Shown here: piece after piece, positions 34,384 through 42,738 of the stretch
Numbering within the stretch: the stretch's first letter is position 1
Layout of the letters: each line of letters opens with the position of its first letter
From: Streptomyces decoyicus
GTDB taxonomy: Bacteria > Actinomycetota > Actinomycetes > Streptomycetales > Streptomycetaceae
NCBI RefSeq assembly: GCF_019880305.1
Contig: NZ_CP082301.1
Span: forward strand, 8,370,001-8,434,000
Reading direction: 5' to 3'
DNA: 64,000 nucleotides
Program-made: the position numbers and the translations under genes
Notes under the pieces: model-generated
Told to the model about the DNA's origin: nothing
Seen by the model: only the letters and a program-made list of their open reading frames with translations
Databases searched by the model: none

Positions 34384-35358
34384 TCAGGGCGCGACCGTCA
34401 CCGGCCGGGCCGCGTGCGGGTTCAGTTCACGCCAGCGCGCGTACACCGGGCTGTCGCTGCAGGTGGCCAGATAGCCGTCGGCGACTCGGCGCAGGATTTC
34501 GGTGCCGTACGGTGCGAGCGGGCCGTCGTGGTGCCAGGCCAGAATGTGCCGGTACCACAGGGGGTTTTCGGCCAGGGGGCGGACCGAGACGCCCGGTACC
34601 TCGGTGAACGTGGCCTGGCAGAGGCTGACGGCCAGGCCTGCCCGCACGATCTCGATCAGCTGCCGCCCCTCCGCTTCATAGGGGGCGAAGGGAGCGCGGC
34701 CGGCCGAGGTGCAGACGGAAGCCCAGTACTCGGGGGTCCGGTCGCTGTCGGGCCGGGGGACCGCCCAGTCCTCCTGCAAAAGGTCGGCCAACGGGACCTC
34801 GTCCCGCGTGGCGAGCGGGTGGGCCGCCGGCAGGAGGGCGAAGACCGGTTCGCTGACGATCGTGTGGAGTGCCACGCCCGCATGCTGCGGCAGCTCCTGG
34901 CCGGGGTGGTCGCCGAGTACCGCCGCTTCCAGGCGGCGCGCGGCGAGGTCGTCGAGCAGAGCGACGGGGGAGTACTGGCAACGGCAGGTCCGGTCGGCGT
35001 CGGGCAGCAGTGCTCGGACGGCCAGGAGGAGGTGCCCCAGAAGCGGGGCGCCGACCGAGCCGACGCGGATCCGGTCCGCGGCTGTCATGCGGCGGGCGGC
35101 ACGGGCCGTGTCGGAGAGCATTCCGTCGATGCCCGGCAGTATGGCGCGCGCCCGTCCGATGACCAGCTCGCCGAAGGGCGTCGGGACGGTGCCCGACTGC
35201 CGCCGGTCGAACAGGGGCCCGCCCAGAGCGGCCTCGATGCGGCGCAACTGGGCGCTGAGTCCTGGTTGGGTCATACGGAGCGAGGCGGCGGCGCGGGTGA
35301 GGCTCCCCGCCTCGGCGATCGCGCACACCACCCGCAGATGCCGTATCTCCAGGTCCAT
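34384..35358 (-). CDS. LysR family transcriptional regulator
   Basis: The 324-residue protein begins with a classical LysR HTH (MDLEIRHLRVVCAIAEAGSLTRAAASLRMTQPGLSAQLRRIEAALG) and ends in a periplasmic-binding-like effector domain (IRVGSVGAPLLGHLLLAVRALL ... VFALLPAAHPLATRDEVPLADLL). The reading frame is open far upstream, but the LysR fold starts at ATG 35358. It is divergent from the first M6 protease gene and lies between two secreted protease genes, so a role in inducing extracellular proteolysis is likely (inference). Operator-like site B lies in the shared intergenic region. Confidence 0.88.
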   Translation of the reverse strand: MDLEIRHLRVVCAIAEAGSLTRAAASLRMTQPGLSAQLRRIEAALGGPLFDRRQSGTVPTPFGELVIGRARAILPGIDGMLSDTARAARRMTAADRIRVGSVGAPLLGHLLLAVRALLPDADRTCRCQYSPVALLDDLAARRLEAAVLGDHPGQELPQHAGVALHTIVSEPVFALLPAAHPLATRDEVPLADLLQEDWAVPRPDSDRTPEYWASVCTSAGRAPFAPYEAEGRQLIEIVRAGLAVSLCQATFTEVPGVSVRPLAENPLWYRHILAWHHDGPLAPYGTEILRRVADGYLATCSDSPVYARWRELNPHAARPVTVAP

Positions 35359-35417
35359 GGCGCGGATGTTATGGACTGACGACAGCTTTCGGACAGGGGC
35401 GTGCGTCCGCAGTCTTA

Positions 35418-35430
35418 TGTGACATGACAC
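35418..35430 (+). promoter_or_regulatory. Locus operator, site B (lysR / first M6 protease)
   Basis: TGTGACATGACAC, 11 of 13 matches to the shared motif, GT-N8-AC core kept. It lies between the divergent lysR and protease starts, 35 bases before the protease GTG. Confidence 0.62.
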
Positions 35431-35464
35431 ACGCGATGGGTATTTATGGAGAGGTAGTGATGAC

Positions 35465-36712
35465 GTGAGACGGCCAGATCTCTTGCCGGGTGCACGGTGG
35501 GTGCCAGGAACACGGTCGGCGTTTCTGTTGGTGTTGCTCGCCGCCCTGCTCCCGCTTTCGTTCCTCCTCGGCGCCCCGGCCGCTGTCGGCGCCCCGGCCG
35601 CTGTCGGCGCCCCGGCCGCCGACAGCGCGTCGGACTGTGCGCTGCGCGGCACCACCGGCTGGACGGACGAAGGGCACGACACGGACTTCTCCGTGTTCCA
35701 GCGCCCGGCGGGAACAATCAAGGCAGCCATGGTCTTCGTGGACTTCCCGGATGCCCCTGCCCCTTCCGCCGAGTCCCCGGCCGACGACGCCGCACAGGTC
35801 ACGCCCGGGGCGGACTGGCTGTGGAACGCCTCGTACGGCAAGGCATGGCTGGACATCACCCAGCACCGGCGCTGGGCGAGGATGCCGCACAACTCCACCG
35901 ATTACGGATACGAGCGTGGGATGACGCACGAGCAACACGAGGCGTACCTCAAGGACGCGGTCGCGGCGGCCGATCCGGACGTGGACTTCTCGCGGTACGA
36001 CATGGTCTATGTCGTACCGACGAAGAACGCGTCGGCGGTCTCCTACACCCCCACCTATGTGTACGAGCCGGCAACGGCGGGCGTCGTCGCCGATGGCAGG
36101 CGGGTCAAGTGGGCGGTCACCTTCGGCCAGGACATGTGGCACTGGGGGAAGAAGCTGGTGGCCCACGAGACCGGTCATACCTTCGGGCTGCCCGATCTGT
36201 ACGCCTTCGACAAGGGCGACGACGACCACCGCTTCGTGGGCGGATGGGACGTGATGGGTCTGATAGGCGGGGCCGGGCCGCAGTACTTCGCCTGGCACTC
36301 CTGGAAGCTGGGCTGGACCGATGACAGCCAGGTCGTGTGCCGGGCCTCGGCGGGCAGCGATACCGTGCACCTCACCGCCGTCGAGTACGGGTCCGGCACC
36401 AAGATGGCGGTGATACCCACCGGCCCCTCCACTGCGTACGTCGTCGAGTCGCGGCGGGCTGTCCAGGCGGATACCGGCCTGTGCGCCGCCGGCGCGCTGG
36501 TCTACAAGGTCGACTCCTCCGTGAAGTCCGGTGAAGGGCCGATCCGGGTCATGGACGCCAAGCCGAGTGCCACCCCGGCGTCGGGCTGTCGCCCCCTGGA
36601 CGACGGCCCGTTCCGGGCCGGGGAGACGTTCACCGACTCCGCCGCGGGCGTCCGGATCGAGGTGCTGAGCGCCGACGGGAACGGCGAGACCGTGCGGATC
36701 ACCAAGTCGTAG
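35465..36712 (+). CDS. Secreted M6-family metalloprotease (first paralogue)
   Basis: The 415-residue protein has a long hydrophobic signal (AFLLVLLAALLPLSFLLG) followed by three GAPAAV repeats. A M6 (immune-inhibitor-A-like) protease domain follows: conserved TGWTDEGHDT near 64, MVFVDFPDA near 89, and the extended zinc motif HETGHTFGLPD at 234-244 (two His and a distal Asp), then GGWDVMG and WHSWKLGW with the Met-turn. The C-terminal part has paired cysteines. GTG 35465 is preceded by GGAGAGG. It shares most of its length with the protease at 51464. In this locus it would widen the peptide supply for the ABC importer. Confidence 0.88.
   Translation: MRRPDLLPGARWVPGTRSAFLLVLLAALLPLSFLLGAPAAVGAPAAVGAPAADSASDCALRGTTGWTDEGHDTDFSVFQRPAGTIKAAMVFVDFPDAPAPSAESPADDAAQVTPGADWLWNASYGKAWLDITQHRRWARMPHNSTDYGYERGMTHEQHEAYLKDAVAAADPDVDFSRYDMVYVVPTKNASAVSYTPTYVYEPATAGVVADGRRVKWAVTFGQDMWHWGKKLVAHETGHTFGLPDLYAFDKGDDDHRFVGGWDVMGLIGGAGPQYFAWHSWKLGWTDDSQVVCRASAGSDTVHLTAVEYGSGTKMAVIPTGPSTAYVVESRRAVQADTGLCAAGALVYKVDSSVKSGEGPIRVMDAKPSATPASGCRPLDDGPFRAGETFTDSAAGVRIEVLSADGNGETVRITKS
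35569..35620 (+). repeat. 18-bp tandem repeats in the protease signal region
   Basis: Two perfect CGGCGCCCCGGCCGCTGT units and a truncated third encode GAPAAV-GAPAAV-GAPAA. The last units can fold with the next bases into an 11-bp perfect stem (35599-35627). Confidence 0.75.
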
Positions 36713-36729
36713 CGTGACGCGGGCGGTCG

Positions 36730-36759
36730 TGCCCCGGTTCCCGGGCGGGAGCCGGGGCA
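36730..36759. terminator. Bidirectional terminator between convergent M6 and ABC genes
   Basis: TGCCCCGGTTCCC pairs with GGGAGCCGGGGCA (13 positions, one G-U) across GGGC, 18 bases after the protease stop and just beyond the end of the converging ABC operon. Confidence 0.78.
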
Positions 36760-36768
36760 TGGCCGTGC

Positions 36769-37749
36769 TCAGGCCGTTTCGGGGAAATGGCACGCCACCT
36801 GCCGCGCCGGGCCCGGTGCCGTGTTCCGCAGGGAGGGCGCCTCGGTGCGGCAGATCTCCTGGGCCTTGGGGCAGCGAGGGTGGAAGGTGCAGCCGGGTGG
36901 GGGAGCGGCCGGGCTGGGCGGGTCCCCGAGCAGGGTGATCCGCTCCCGGCCCCGTTCGGCGGCCGGGTCGGGCAGCGGGACGGCGGACAGCAGCGCGCAT
37001 GTGTAGGGGTGCGTCGGGGCGGTGTAGACCTGTTCCTTCGCTCCGATCTCGACGATCCGGCCCAGATACATCACGGCAACCCGGTCGCACACCCGCTTGA
37101 CGACGGACAGGTCGTGGGCGATGAAGAGGTAGGCCAGGCCGAGTTCGCGCTGGAGCCGCTCCATCAGGTTGACGATCTGGGCCTGGACGGAGACGTCGAG
37201 CGCGGAGACCGGCTCGTCGGCGACGACGAGGCGGGGGCCGGTGGCCAGGGCGCGGGCGATACCGATGCGCTGGGCCTGGCCGCCGGAGAACTCGTGCGGA
37301 TAGCGGTCGATGTGCTCGGGGATGAGTCCCACCAGCTCCATCAGCTCAGCGGCACGCTTGCGGGCGCCCGCTGCCGAACTGCCCTGGACGAGCAGCGGAT
37401 CGGAGATGACCCGGGCCACCGTCTGGCGCGGATTGAGCGAGGAGTGCGGGTCCTGGAAGACCATCTGCAGGTCCTTGCGGAGCGGCTTGAGTACCCGCTG
37501 CGACAGATGGCTGATGTCCCGTCCGTCGTACGTGACGGAGCCGGCGGTGGGTTCCAGGAGCCGGACGATCGTGCGTCCGGTGGTGGACTTGCCACAGCCG
37601 GACTCGCCGACGAGGCCCAGCGTCTCGCCCTCCGCCACGTGGAAGCTGATGCCGTCGACGGCCCGGACCGGTGCGGATCGCTTCCTCCCGGCGAACGTCA
37701 CCGTCAAGTTCTGCACGGACAACAGGGGTTCGGTGGTCGTGGTGGTCAT
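36769..37749 (-). CDS. Peptide ABC transporter ATP-binding protein (DppF/OppF type)
   Basis: This 326-residue ATPase has Walker A GESGCGKST near 62, Q-loop QMVFQDP, signature FSGGQAQRIG, Walker B LVVADEP and the His switch AHDLSVV. The oligopeptide-transporter C-terminal cap is present (GCTFHPRCPKAQEICR). It is the last gene of a five-gene minus-strand operon; ATG 37749 overlaps the stop of the preceding ATPase gene (ATGA). With DppD it would power import of di- or oligopeptides, here presumably Pro/Hyp-rich fragments released by the secreted proteases (inference from context). Confidence 0.9.
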   Translation of the reverse strand: MTTTTTEPLLSVQNLTVTFAGRKRSAPVRAVDGISFHVAEGETLGLVGESGCGKSTTGRTIVRLLEPTAGSVTYDGRDISHLSQRVLKPLRKDLQMVFQDPHSSLNPRQTVARVISDPLLVQGSSAAGARKRAAELMELVGLIPEHIDRYPHEFSGGQAQRIGIARALATGPRLVVADEPVSALDVSVQAQIVNLMERLQRELGLAYLFIAHDLSVVKRVCDRVAVMYLGRIVEIGAKEQVYTAPTHPYTCALLSAVPLPDPAAERGRERITLLGDPPSPAAPPPGCTFHPRCPKAQEICRTEAPSLRNTAPGPARQVACHFPETA

Positions 37750-38750
37750 GGAGCCATGCCTCCGTACGCGGGGAAGTGACAGGCGGCCGGATGCCCGGTC
37801 GGGCCGTCGAGGAGGGGGATTTCGCTCTCGCATCGGGAGCGCTCCTCGGCGGGGGCGTCGGCCGGCCGGGGGCAGCGGGGCGCGAACGCGCAGCCGGGGG
37901 CCGGGGTGAGCAGGGACGGCGGGCTGCCGGGGATCACCCGCAGCGGTTCCTCGTCGCTGTCGTCGAGACGGGGAAGGGAGTCGAGGAGGGCGCGGGTGTA
38001 GGGGTGGGCCGGTTCCGCGAACAGGGTGTCCACCGGGGCCCGTTCGACGCCTCTTCCCCCGTACATCACCAGAACGTCGTGGGCGACCCGGGCGACCACT
38101 CCCAGATCGTGTGTGATCATGATGACGGCCAGTCCCCGCTCCTCCTGGAGCCGGGCGATGAGCTCCAGGATCTGCGCCTGGACGGTGACGTCCAGGGCGG
38201 TGGTCGGCTCGTCCGCGATGAGCAGTTCGGGTTCGCAGGCCAGGGCCATCGCGATCATCACACGCTGGCGCATGCCGCCGGAGAACTGATGCGGGTACTC
38301 CCGCGCCCGGCGCCGCGGTTCGGGGATACCGACCTCGCCCAGCGCTTCCACGGCCCGCTCGCGGGCGGCCCTTCTGCCGCTGCCGAAGTGCACGCGGTGG
38401 TGCTCGGCTATCTGTTCGCCCACGGTGTAGTACGGGTGGAGGCTGGAGAGCGGGTCCTGGAAGATCATCGCCATCTTCCGGCCGCGCAGCCGGTTCAGGT
38501 CGCGCTCCGGCAGGCCCGTCAGCTCCCGGCCGCCCAGGGTGATGGATCCGGTGACCGAAGCGCCGGTGTGCAGCCCCATCACCGCCAGGGAGGTGACGGA
38601 CTTGCCGGAGCCTGACTCGCCGACGATGCCGAGGGTTCGCCCCTGGTGCACCTCGAAGCCGAGGCCGTCCACGGCCCGTACCGGGCCGCGCGGGGTGGGG
38701 AAGGTGACCGCCAACTCCCTGACCGAGAGCACGGGTTCGCGAGCGCTCAT
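37746..38750 (-). CDS. Peptide ABC transporter ATP-binding protein (DppD/OppD type)
   Basis: The 334-residue ATPase carries Walker A GESGSGKSV, Q-loop AMIFQDP, signature FSGGMRQRV, Walker B LLIADEP and THDLGVV, with the OppD-type C-terminal cysteine cap (APGCAFAPRCPRPADA). ATG 38750 overlaps the stop of the upstream permease by one base. It pairs with the DppF-type gene that follows. Confidence 0.9.
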   Translation of the reverse strand: MSAREPVLSVRELAVTFPTPRGPVRAVDGLGFEVHQGRTLGIVGESGSGKSVTSLAVMGLHTGASVTGSITLGGRELTGLPERDLNRLRGRKMAMIFQDPLSSLHPYYTVGEQIAEHHRVHFGSGRRAARERAVEALGEVGIPEPRRRAREYPHQFSGGMRQRVMIAMALACEPELLIADEPTTALDVTVQAQILELIARLQEERGLAVIMITHDLGVVARVAHDVLVMYGGRGVERAPVDTLFAEPAHPYTRALLDSLPRLDDSDEEPLRVIPGSPPSLLTPAPGCAFAPRCPRPADAPAEERSRCESEIPLLDGPTGHPAACHFPAYGGMAP

Positions 38751-39736
38751 CAGTACCTCACTCGGGGATCGACGACGGCGTAGAGCAGGTCGACGGCCAG
38801 GTTGGCGACGACGATGAAGGTGGCGGCCAGCAGCGTCACTCCGAGGATCACCGGCTGGTCGCCGCTGGAGAGCGCTCCGTAGAAGAGCCGCCCGATGCCG
38901 GGGAGCCCGAAGATGGACTCGGTGATCACCGCGCCGGCGAGCAGTCCGCCCAGATCCATGCCGAAGATGGTCAGGACCGGGGTCATACCGGCCCGCAGCC
39001 CGTGTTTGACCACGACCGTCCGGCGCGGCAGGCCCTTGGCACGGGCGGTGCGGATGTACGGCTCCGCCATCGTCTCGATCATCGAACTGCGGCTCTGCCG
39101 TGCGTACATCGCCGCGTACAGGATGGCCAGCGCCAGCCAGGGCAGCAGCAGGTTCGACGCCCAGTCGAGCGGGTTGTCGCCGAACGGCACGTACTGCGGG
39201 TAGGGCAGCAGGCCCGCGAACCGGATCACCCCGTAGATCAGCATCATCGAGGTGAAGTAGACCGGCAGCGAAGCGGCGGCCACCGCGCCGACCATGAGGG
39301 CGCGGTCGGTGAGGGTGTCCTTGCGCAGGGCCGCGGCGACCCCCGCGGACAGCCCGAGGACCAGCCAGATCACCGCGGCGCCGAAGGCCAGCGAGGCGGA
39401 GACCGGAAGACGGTCCATCAGCAGGTCCCAGACCGCTTCGCTGTTCTCGTAGGAGTAGCCCAGGCACGGGAAGCGGCAGTGCAGCTCGTACTGGCCCGTG
39501 CCCATGGTGCGGCCGGTGAAGATGCCGGTGACGAAGTCGGCGAACTGCCGCCACAGGGGCTGGTCGAGGCCCATGTGCTCACGGATCGCCGCCAGCCGCT
39601 CGGTACTGCACGACTTGCCGCAGGCCGCGGCCGCCGGGTCGGACGGCAGGACGTAGAAGATGGTGAAGGTGATGGCGGCGATGGCGATCAGGACGCCGAT
39701 GACGCCGAGTATCCGGCGCCCGAGGTAGAGGGTCAT
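38750..39736 (-). CDS. Peptide ABC transporter permease (DppB type)
   Basis: The 328-residue integral membrane protein opens LGRRILGVIGVLIAIAAITFTIFYVLPSDPA, typical of DppB, has about six hydrophobic spans, and carries the cytoplasmic EAA loop (YIRTARAKGLPRRTVVVKHGLR) near residue 230. An insertion of about 40 residues with paired cysteines follows the first span (ACGKSCS, HCRFPCLGY), as seen in many actinobacterial DppB proteins. The start overlaps the preceding permease end by four bases. Confidence 0.88.
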   Translation of the reverse strand: MTLYLGRRILGVIGVLIAIAAITFTIFYVLPSDPAAAACGKSCSTERLAAIREHMGLDQPLWRQFADFVTGIFTGRTMGTGQYELHCRFPCLGYSYENSEAVWDLLMDRLPVSASLAFGAAVIWLVLGLSAGVAAALRKDTLTDRALMVGAVAAASLPVYFTSMMLIYGVIRFAGLLPYPQYVPFGDNPLDWASNLLLPWLALAILYAAMYARQSRSSMIETMAEPYIRTARAKGLPRRTVVVKHGLRAGMTPVLTIFGMDLGGLLAGAVITESIFGLPGIGRLFYGALSSGDQPVILGVTLLAATFIVVANLAVDLLYAVVDPRVRY

Positions 39737-40677
39737 GTGCGGCTTCCCCTCGGGTCCAGGACGTCCCGCAGCGCGTCGCCGAGCAGCGTGAACGCAAGCA
39801 CGGCGAGGAAGAGGCAGGCGCTGGGGATGACGAAGTACATGGGGTCGGTGTCGTAGAAGGCGACGCTCTCGGCGATCATCTGGCCCCAGGAGGGGGTGGG
39901 CGGGCGAACGCCCACGCCCAGATAGCTCAGGGCCGCCTCGGTGGCGATCATCCCGGGGATGATCAGGGTGGTGTAGGCGATGACGGGCCCGGCGACGCCC
40001 GGGAGGATGTCGCGGGTGAGCACCCGCCAGGGGCCGGCCCCGCCGACACGGGCGGCGTCGACATACTCGCGATGCTTGAGCGAGAGCGTCTGGCCGCGTA
40101 CCACGCGGGCGATGCCGGGCCAGCCGAAGAGCCCGATCACGGCGGTCATCAGCACGATCCGGTTGACGTCCCGGGCCACCGACATCATCGCGATCATGAA
40201 GATGAGGGACGGGAAGGACATGATGAGGTCCATCAGCCGGGAGAGCACCGTGTCGGTGCGGCCGCCGAAGTAGCCGGCCGCGATCCCGGCCGCCGTACCG
40301 GCGACGACGACGATCGCGGTGGCGGCGAAGGCGATGAACAGCGAGACCTGCGCGCCGTGCACGACTCGGGCGAACAGGTCGCGGCCGGTGACGGGTTCGA
40401 CCCCGAGCCAGTGGTCGGCGGAAATCCCGCCGAGCGGGCCGATCGGCTGCCCGCCCAGGTAGGGGTCGACGGCGGTCTTGTCGAACTCCTCGGGTGACCA
40501 GCCGCCCAGCGTGCCAAGCAGCGGGGCGGCCGCCGCCGTGATCGCGAAGAGCACGATCACGACGAGGGAGATCTTCACGGCGGTGCGTCGGCGCAGGTGC
40601 TGCCGGGCGAGCTGCCAGGGGCCGCTGCTCGCCGGAGTGGTTTTGACGGCCGGTGCGGACATGGAGGTGGAGGACAT
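39733..40677 (-). CDS. Peptide ABC transporter permease (DppC type)
   Basis: The 314-residue permease has an N-terminal single span (VKISLVVIVLFAITAAAAPLL), the short periplasmic domain with HWLGVEPVTGRDLFARVVHGAQVSL typical of DppC, and the EAA loop REYVDAARVGGAGPWRVLTRDILPG. The open frame continues upstream, but the ATG at 40677 lies 14 bases after the stop of the binding-protein gene and is preferred; ATG at 40662 is an alternative. Confidence 0.87.
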   Translation of the reverse strand: MSSTSMSAPAVKTTPASSGPWQLARQHLRRRTAVKISLVVIVLFAITAAAAPLLGTLGGWSPEEFDKTAVDPYLGGQPIGPLGGISADHWLGVEPVTGRDLFARVVHGAQVSLFIAFAATAIVVVAGTAAGIAAGYFGGRTDTVLSRLMDLIMSFPSLIFMIAMMSVARDVNRIVLMTAVIGLFGWPGIARVVRGQTLSLKHREYVDAARVGGAGPWRVLTRDILPGVAGPVIAYTTLIIPGMIATEAALSYLGVGVRPPTPSWGQMIAESVAFYDTDPMYFVIPSACLFLAVLAFTLLGDALRDVLDPRGSRT

Positions 40678-40691
40678 GGCGGGTACGCTCC

Positions 40692-42437
40692 TCAGCCCTC
40701 GCTCTTGGCGGGGTCCTTGAGGCCGACCGAGGCGTAGTCGAGCTGGCCGCCGAAGGAGGTCTGCCCGTACGCGCCCGCGATGTTGCTCCCCACCACCAGA
40801 GGCCAGCGGCGCACCAGGACCGGTACGGCCGGGGCTTTGGCGACGATCCTGCCGTCCAGCTCCCGCCAGGCCGCGTTCGCCTTCTTGACGTCGGTCATCG
40901 CGGCGATCTCGTCCATCCGCTGCATGGTCGGCTTGTCGCGGAAGAGGGAGTGGTTGCCCGTGTTGCCCTTCCCCTTGATGTAGCGGCCGTCGAAGACGAA
41001 GGGAAGGAAGGTGGAGCCGGACGGGTAGTCCGGGCACCAGCCGGTGTACACCATGTCGGTGCGGTTGGCGGTGTCGCCGATGGTGGCGTAGAACGCGGAC
41101 GGGTCGACCGTTTCGATGGTGACCTTGATACCGGCCTTGGCGAGCGACTGCTGGATCGCCTCGGCCCGCCCCTTGTCCCCGTTGGAGACCGTCATCTTGG
41201 TGGTGAAGCCGTTCGGCTTCCCGGCCTCCTTCAGCAGCTGCTTGGCCCGGTCCGCATCGCCGGTGGCGGGGATCTTCAGGGTGTCCGGCTGCTTGCCGCC
41301 GAACAGGGCTGCGGGCATGTAGGCATGGGACACGTCATTGAAGGCGGGGCCGCCGGAGGAAGTGATCACGGCCTCTTTGTCGAGGGCGTACTGCACGGCC
41401 TGACGGACCTTCACGTTGTCGAAGGGGGCCCGCCCGGTGTGCATCTGCACCATGTCGGTGCAGTTCGTCGACTCGGCCAGCAGCCGCTCGCGCACGTCGG
41501 CCCTGGGCAGGACCTTGGCCGCGCTCTCCGGCCGCAGCGCGTACCACGGGACGGCAGAGGCGTCCGCGCCCTGGCCGGCGATCATCCGGTCGTCGATCTG
41601 GTTGGGCTTGAGCCCCATCACCATGACCAGCTTGTCCGGGTAGGCCTTGCGTATCTGGTCGGTCTTGGGGTCCCAGTGACGGTTGCGGACCAGGATCAGC
41701 TTCTTGTTGCGCTGATACGTCTCGATCTTGTACGGCCCCGAGGAAAATGGCCGGTTGTCGTAGCGGGGCCCGTTGTCCTTCGCCTTCGGCACCGGGGCGA
41801 AGGTGGGCATCACCGTCGCGTTGGGGAACTCGGCGAAGGGCGTGCGCAGTTCGAAGACGATCGTCGTGTCGTTCGGCGTCCTGACCGAATCCAGGTGCTC
41901 GCCCTTGGCCGGGCCGCGGTAGCCCTCGGCGCCCTTGAGGTAGCGGGCCGCGTAGTCGGCGCCGCCGGGCAGGTCCGGGGAGAAGGACCGCTCCACGTTG
42001 TACTTGATGTCCTGGGCGGTGACCGGCGTCCCGTCCTCGTACTTGATCCCCGGTTTGAGGTGGAAGGTCCAGGTCTTGGCGCCGTTGGAGGGCGTGCCGA
42101 GGTCGGTGGCGAGGTCGGGGGCCAGCTCGCCGCCGGCGGTTCCGGGGGCCGCCTTGTACGACACCAGGGTGCGGTAGAGCAGTCGGGTCCCGAAATCCAT
42201 GTCGTTCATGACCCAGTTGCGGGCCGGGTCGAGGTGGGTGAAGTCCTGGTTGGACAGGACGGTGAGGGTGCCGCCCTTCTGGGGCGTCCCGCCGACCGCT
42301 CGGCCGCTGTTGGCCGTTGCCGGGTTCTTGCGGCCGCGGGCACCGTCCGCCTTCTGCCCGCCGGAGCACCCGGCTGTGCCGAACGTGAGGGCCGCCACCA
42401 GTGTGGCGGCCAGAGCTGAGCAGGTGCGCTTGTCCAT
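40692..42437 (-). CDS. Peptide-binding lipoprotein of the ABC importer (SBP family 5)
   Basis: This 581-residue lipoprotein has a signal peptide with the lipobox TAGC (Cys24) and a family-5 solute-binding fold: KGGTLTVLSNQDFTHLDPARNWVMND, TWTFHLKPGIKYEDGTPVTAQDIKYNVERSF, SSGPYKIETY, KVRQAVQYALDKEAV, and the late AWRELDGRIVAKAPAVPVLV. Such proteins capture di- and oligopeptides outside the membrane. It is the first gene of the operon with the two permeases and two ATPases, and operator site C lies 63 bases upstream. In this locus the probable ligands are collagen-derived peptides (inference). Confidence 0.9.
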   Translation of the reverse strand: MDKRTCSALAATLVAALTFGTAGCSGGQKADGARGRKNPATANSGRAVGGTPQKGGTLTVLSNQDFTHLDPARNWVMNDMDFGTRLLYRTLVSYKAAPGTAGGELAPDLATDLGTPSNGAKTWTFHLKPGIKYEDGTPVTAQDIKYNVERSFSPDLPGGADYAARYLKGAEGYRGPAKGEHLDSVRTPNDTTIVFELRTPFAEFPNATVMPTFAPVPKAKDNGPRYDNRPFSSGPYKIETYQRNKKLILVRNRHWDPKTDQIRKAYPDKLVMVMGLKPNQIDDRMIAGQGADASAVPWYALRPESAAKVLPRADVRERLLAESTNCTDMVQMHTGRAPFDNVKVRQAVQYALDKEAVITSSGGPAFNDVSHAYMPAALFGGKQPDTLKIPATGDADRAKQLLKEAGKPNGFTTKMTVSNGDKGRAEAIQQSLAKAGIKVTIETVDPSAFYATIGDTANRTDMVYTGWCPDYPSGSTFLPFVFDGRYIKGKGNTGNHSLFRDKPTMQRMDEIAAMTDVKKANAAWRELDGRIVAKAPAVPVLVRRWPLVVGSNIAGAYGQTSFGGQLDYASVGLKDPAKSEG

Positions 42438-42499
42438 GAGTGGTCACTCCGGAAGCAGTTGGACAGCCAGTGGCTGGAATGTGACCGGTAACATAGTAA

Positions 42500-42512
42500 T
42501 GTGAAATTGCAC
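42500..42512 (+). promoter_or_regulatory. Locus operator, site C (peptide importer operon)
   Basis: TGTGAAATTGCAC, 12 of 13 matches. A second partial copy TGTGACC lies at 42480, closer to the importer start, in the same double arrangement as at the collagenase. The 42438-42738 intergenic region otherwise holds no gene. Confidence 0.7.
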
Positions 42513-42721
42513 TGACAAGGCCTCACCGACTTCGTTACCCACCCGTGCCCGAGGGGGCTGTCACGGGCGACCCCGCGGCCGCCGCAATCCGTACCGCACA
42601 TCATGAAATGCCGGCCTCGGTGAAACTCGCCGCGTTCCTGAGTGGGGGGCGGAACTCATTGGCAAGCAAGGGCAATCGGTCCGACGTAATGGATCGCGGG
42701 CCCTTGGCAGAGGCGGTGCAA

Positions 42722-42734
42722 TGTGAAATATTAC
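42722..42734 (+). promoter_or_regulatory. Locus operator, site D (dehydrogenase operon)
   Basis: TGTGAAATATTAC ends four bases before the GTG at 42739; only 9 of 13 match the overall consensus, but 14 of 17 positions equal site C extended (TGTGAAAT-N3-ACTGAC). Its place suggests it overlaps the promoter of a near-leaderless message. Confidence 0.55.
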
Positions 42735-42738
42735 TGAC

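Noticed and set aside
40653..42419. 588-codon plus-strand frame across the peptide-binding lipoprotein gene
   Set aside because: Antisense shadow; the minus strand shows a lipobox and the family-5 binding-protein signature.
36769..42437. Importer as an antibiotic or nickel uptake system
   Set aside because: All five subunits have peptide-type Dpp/Opp features, and the context of proteases, iminopeptidase and hydroxyproline genes favours peptides.
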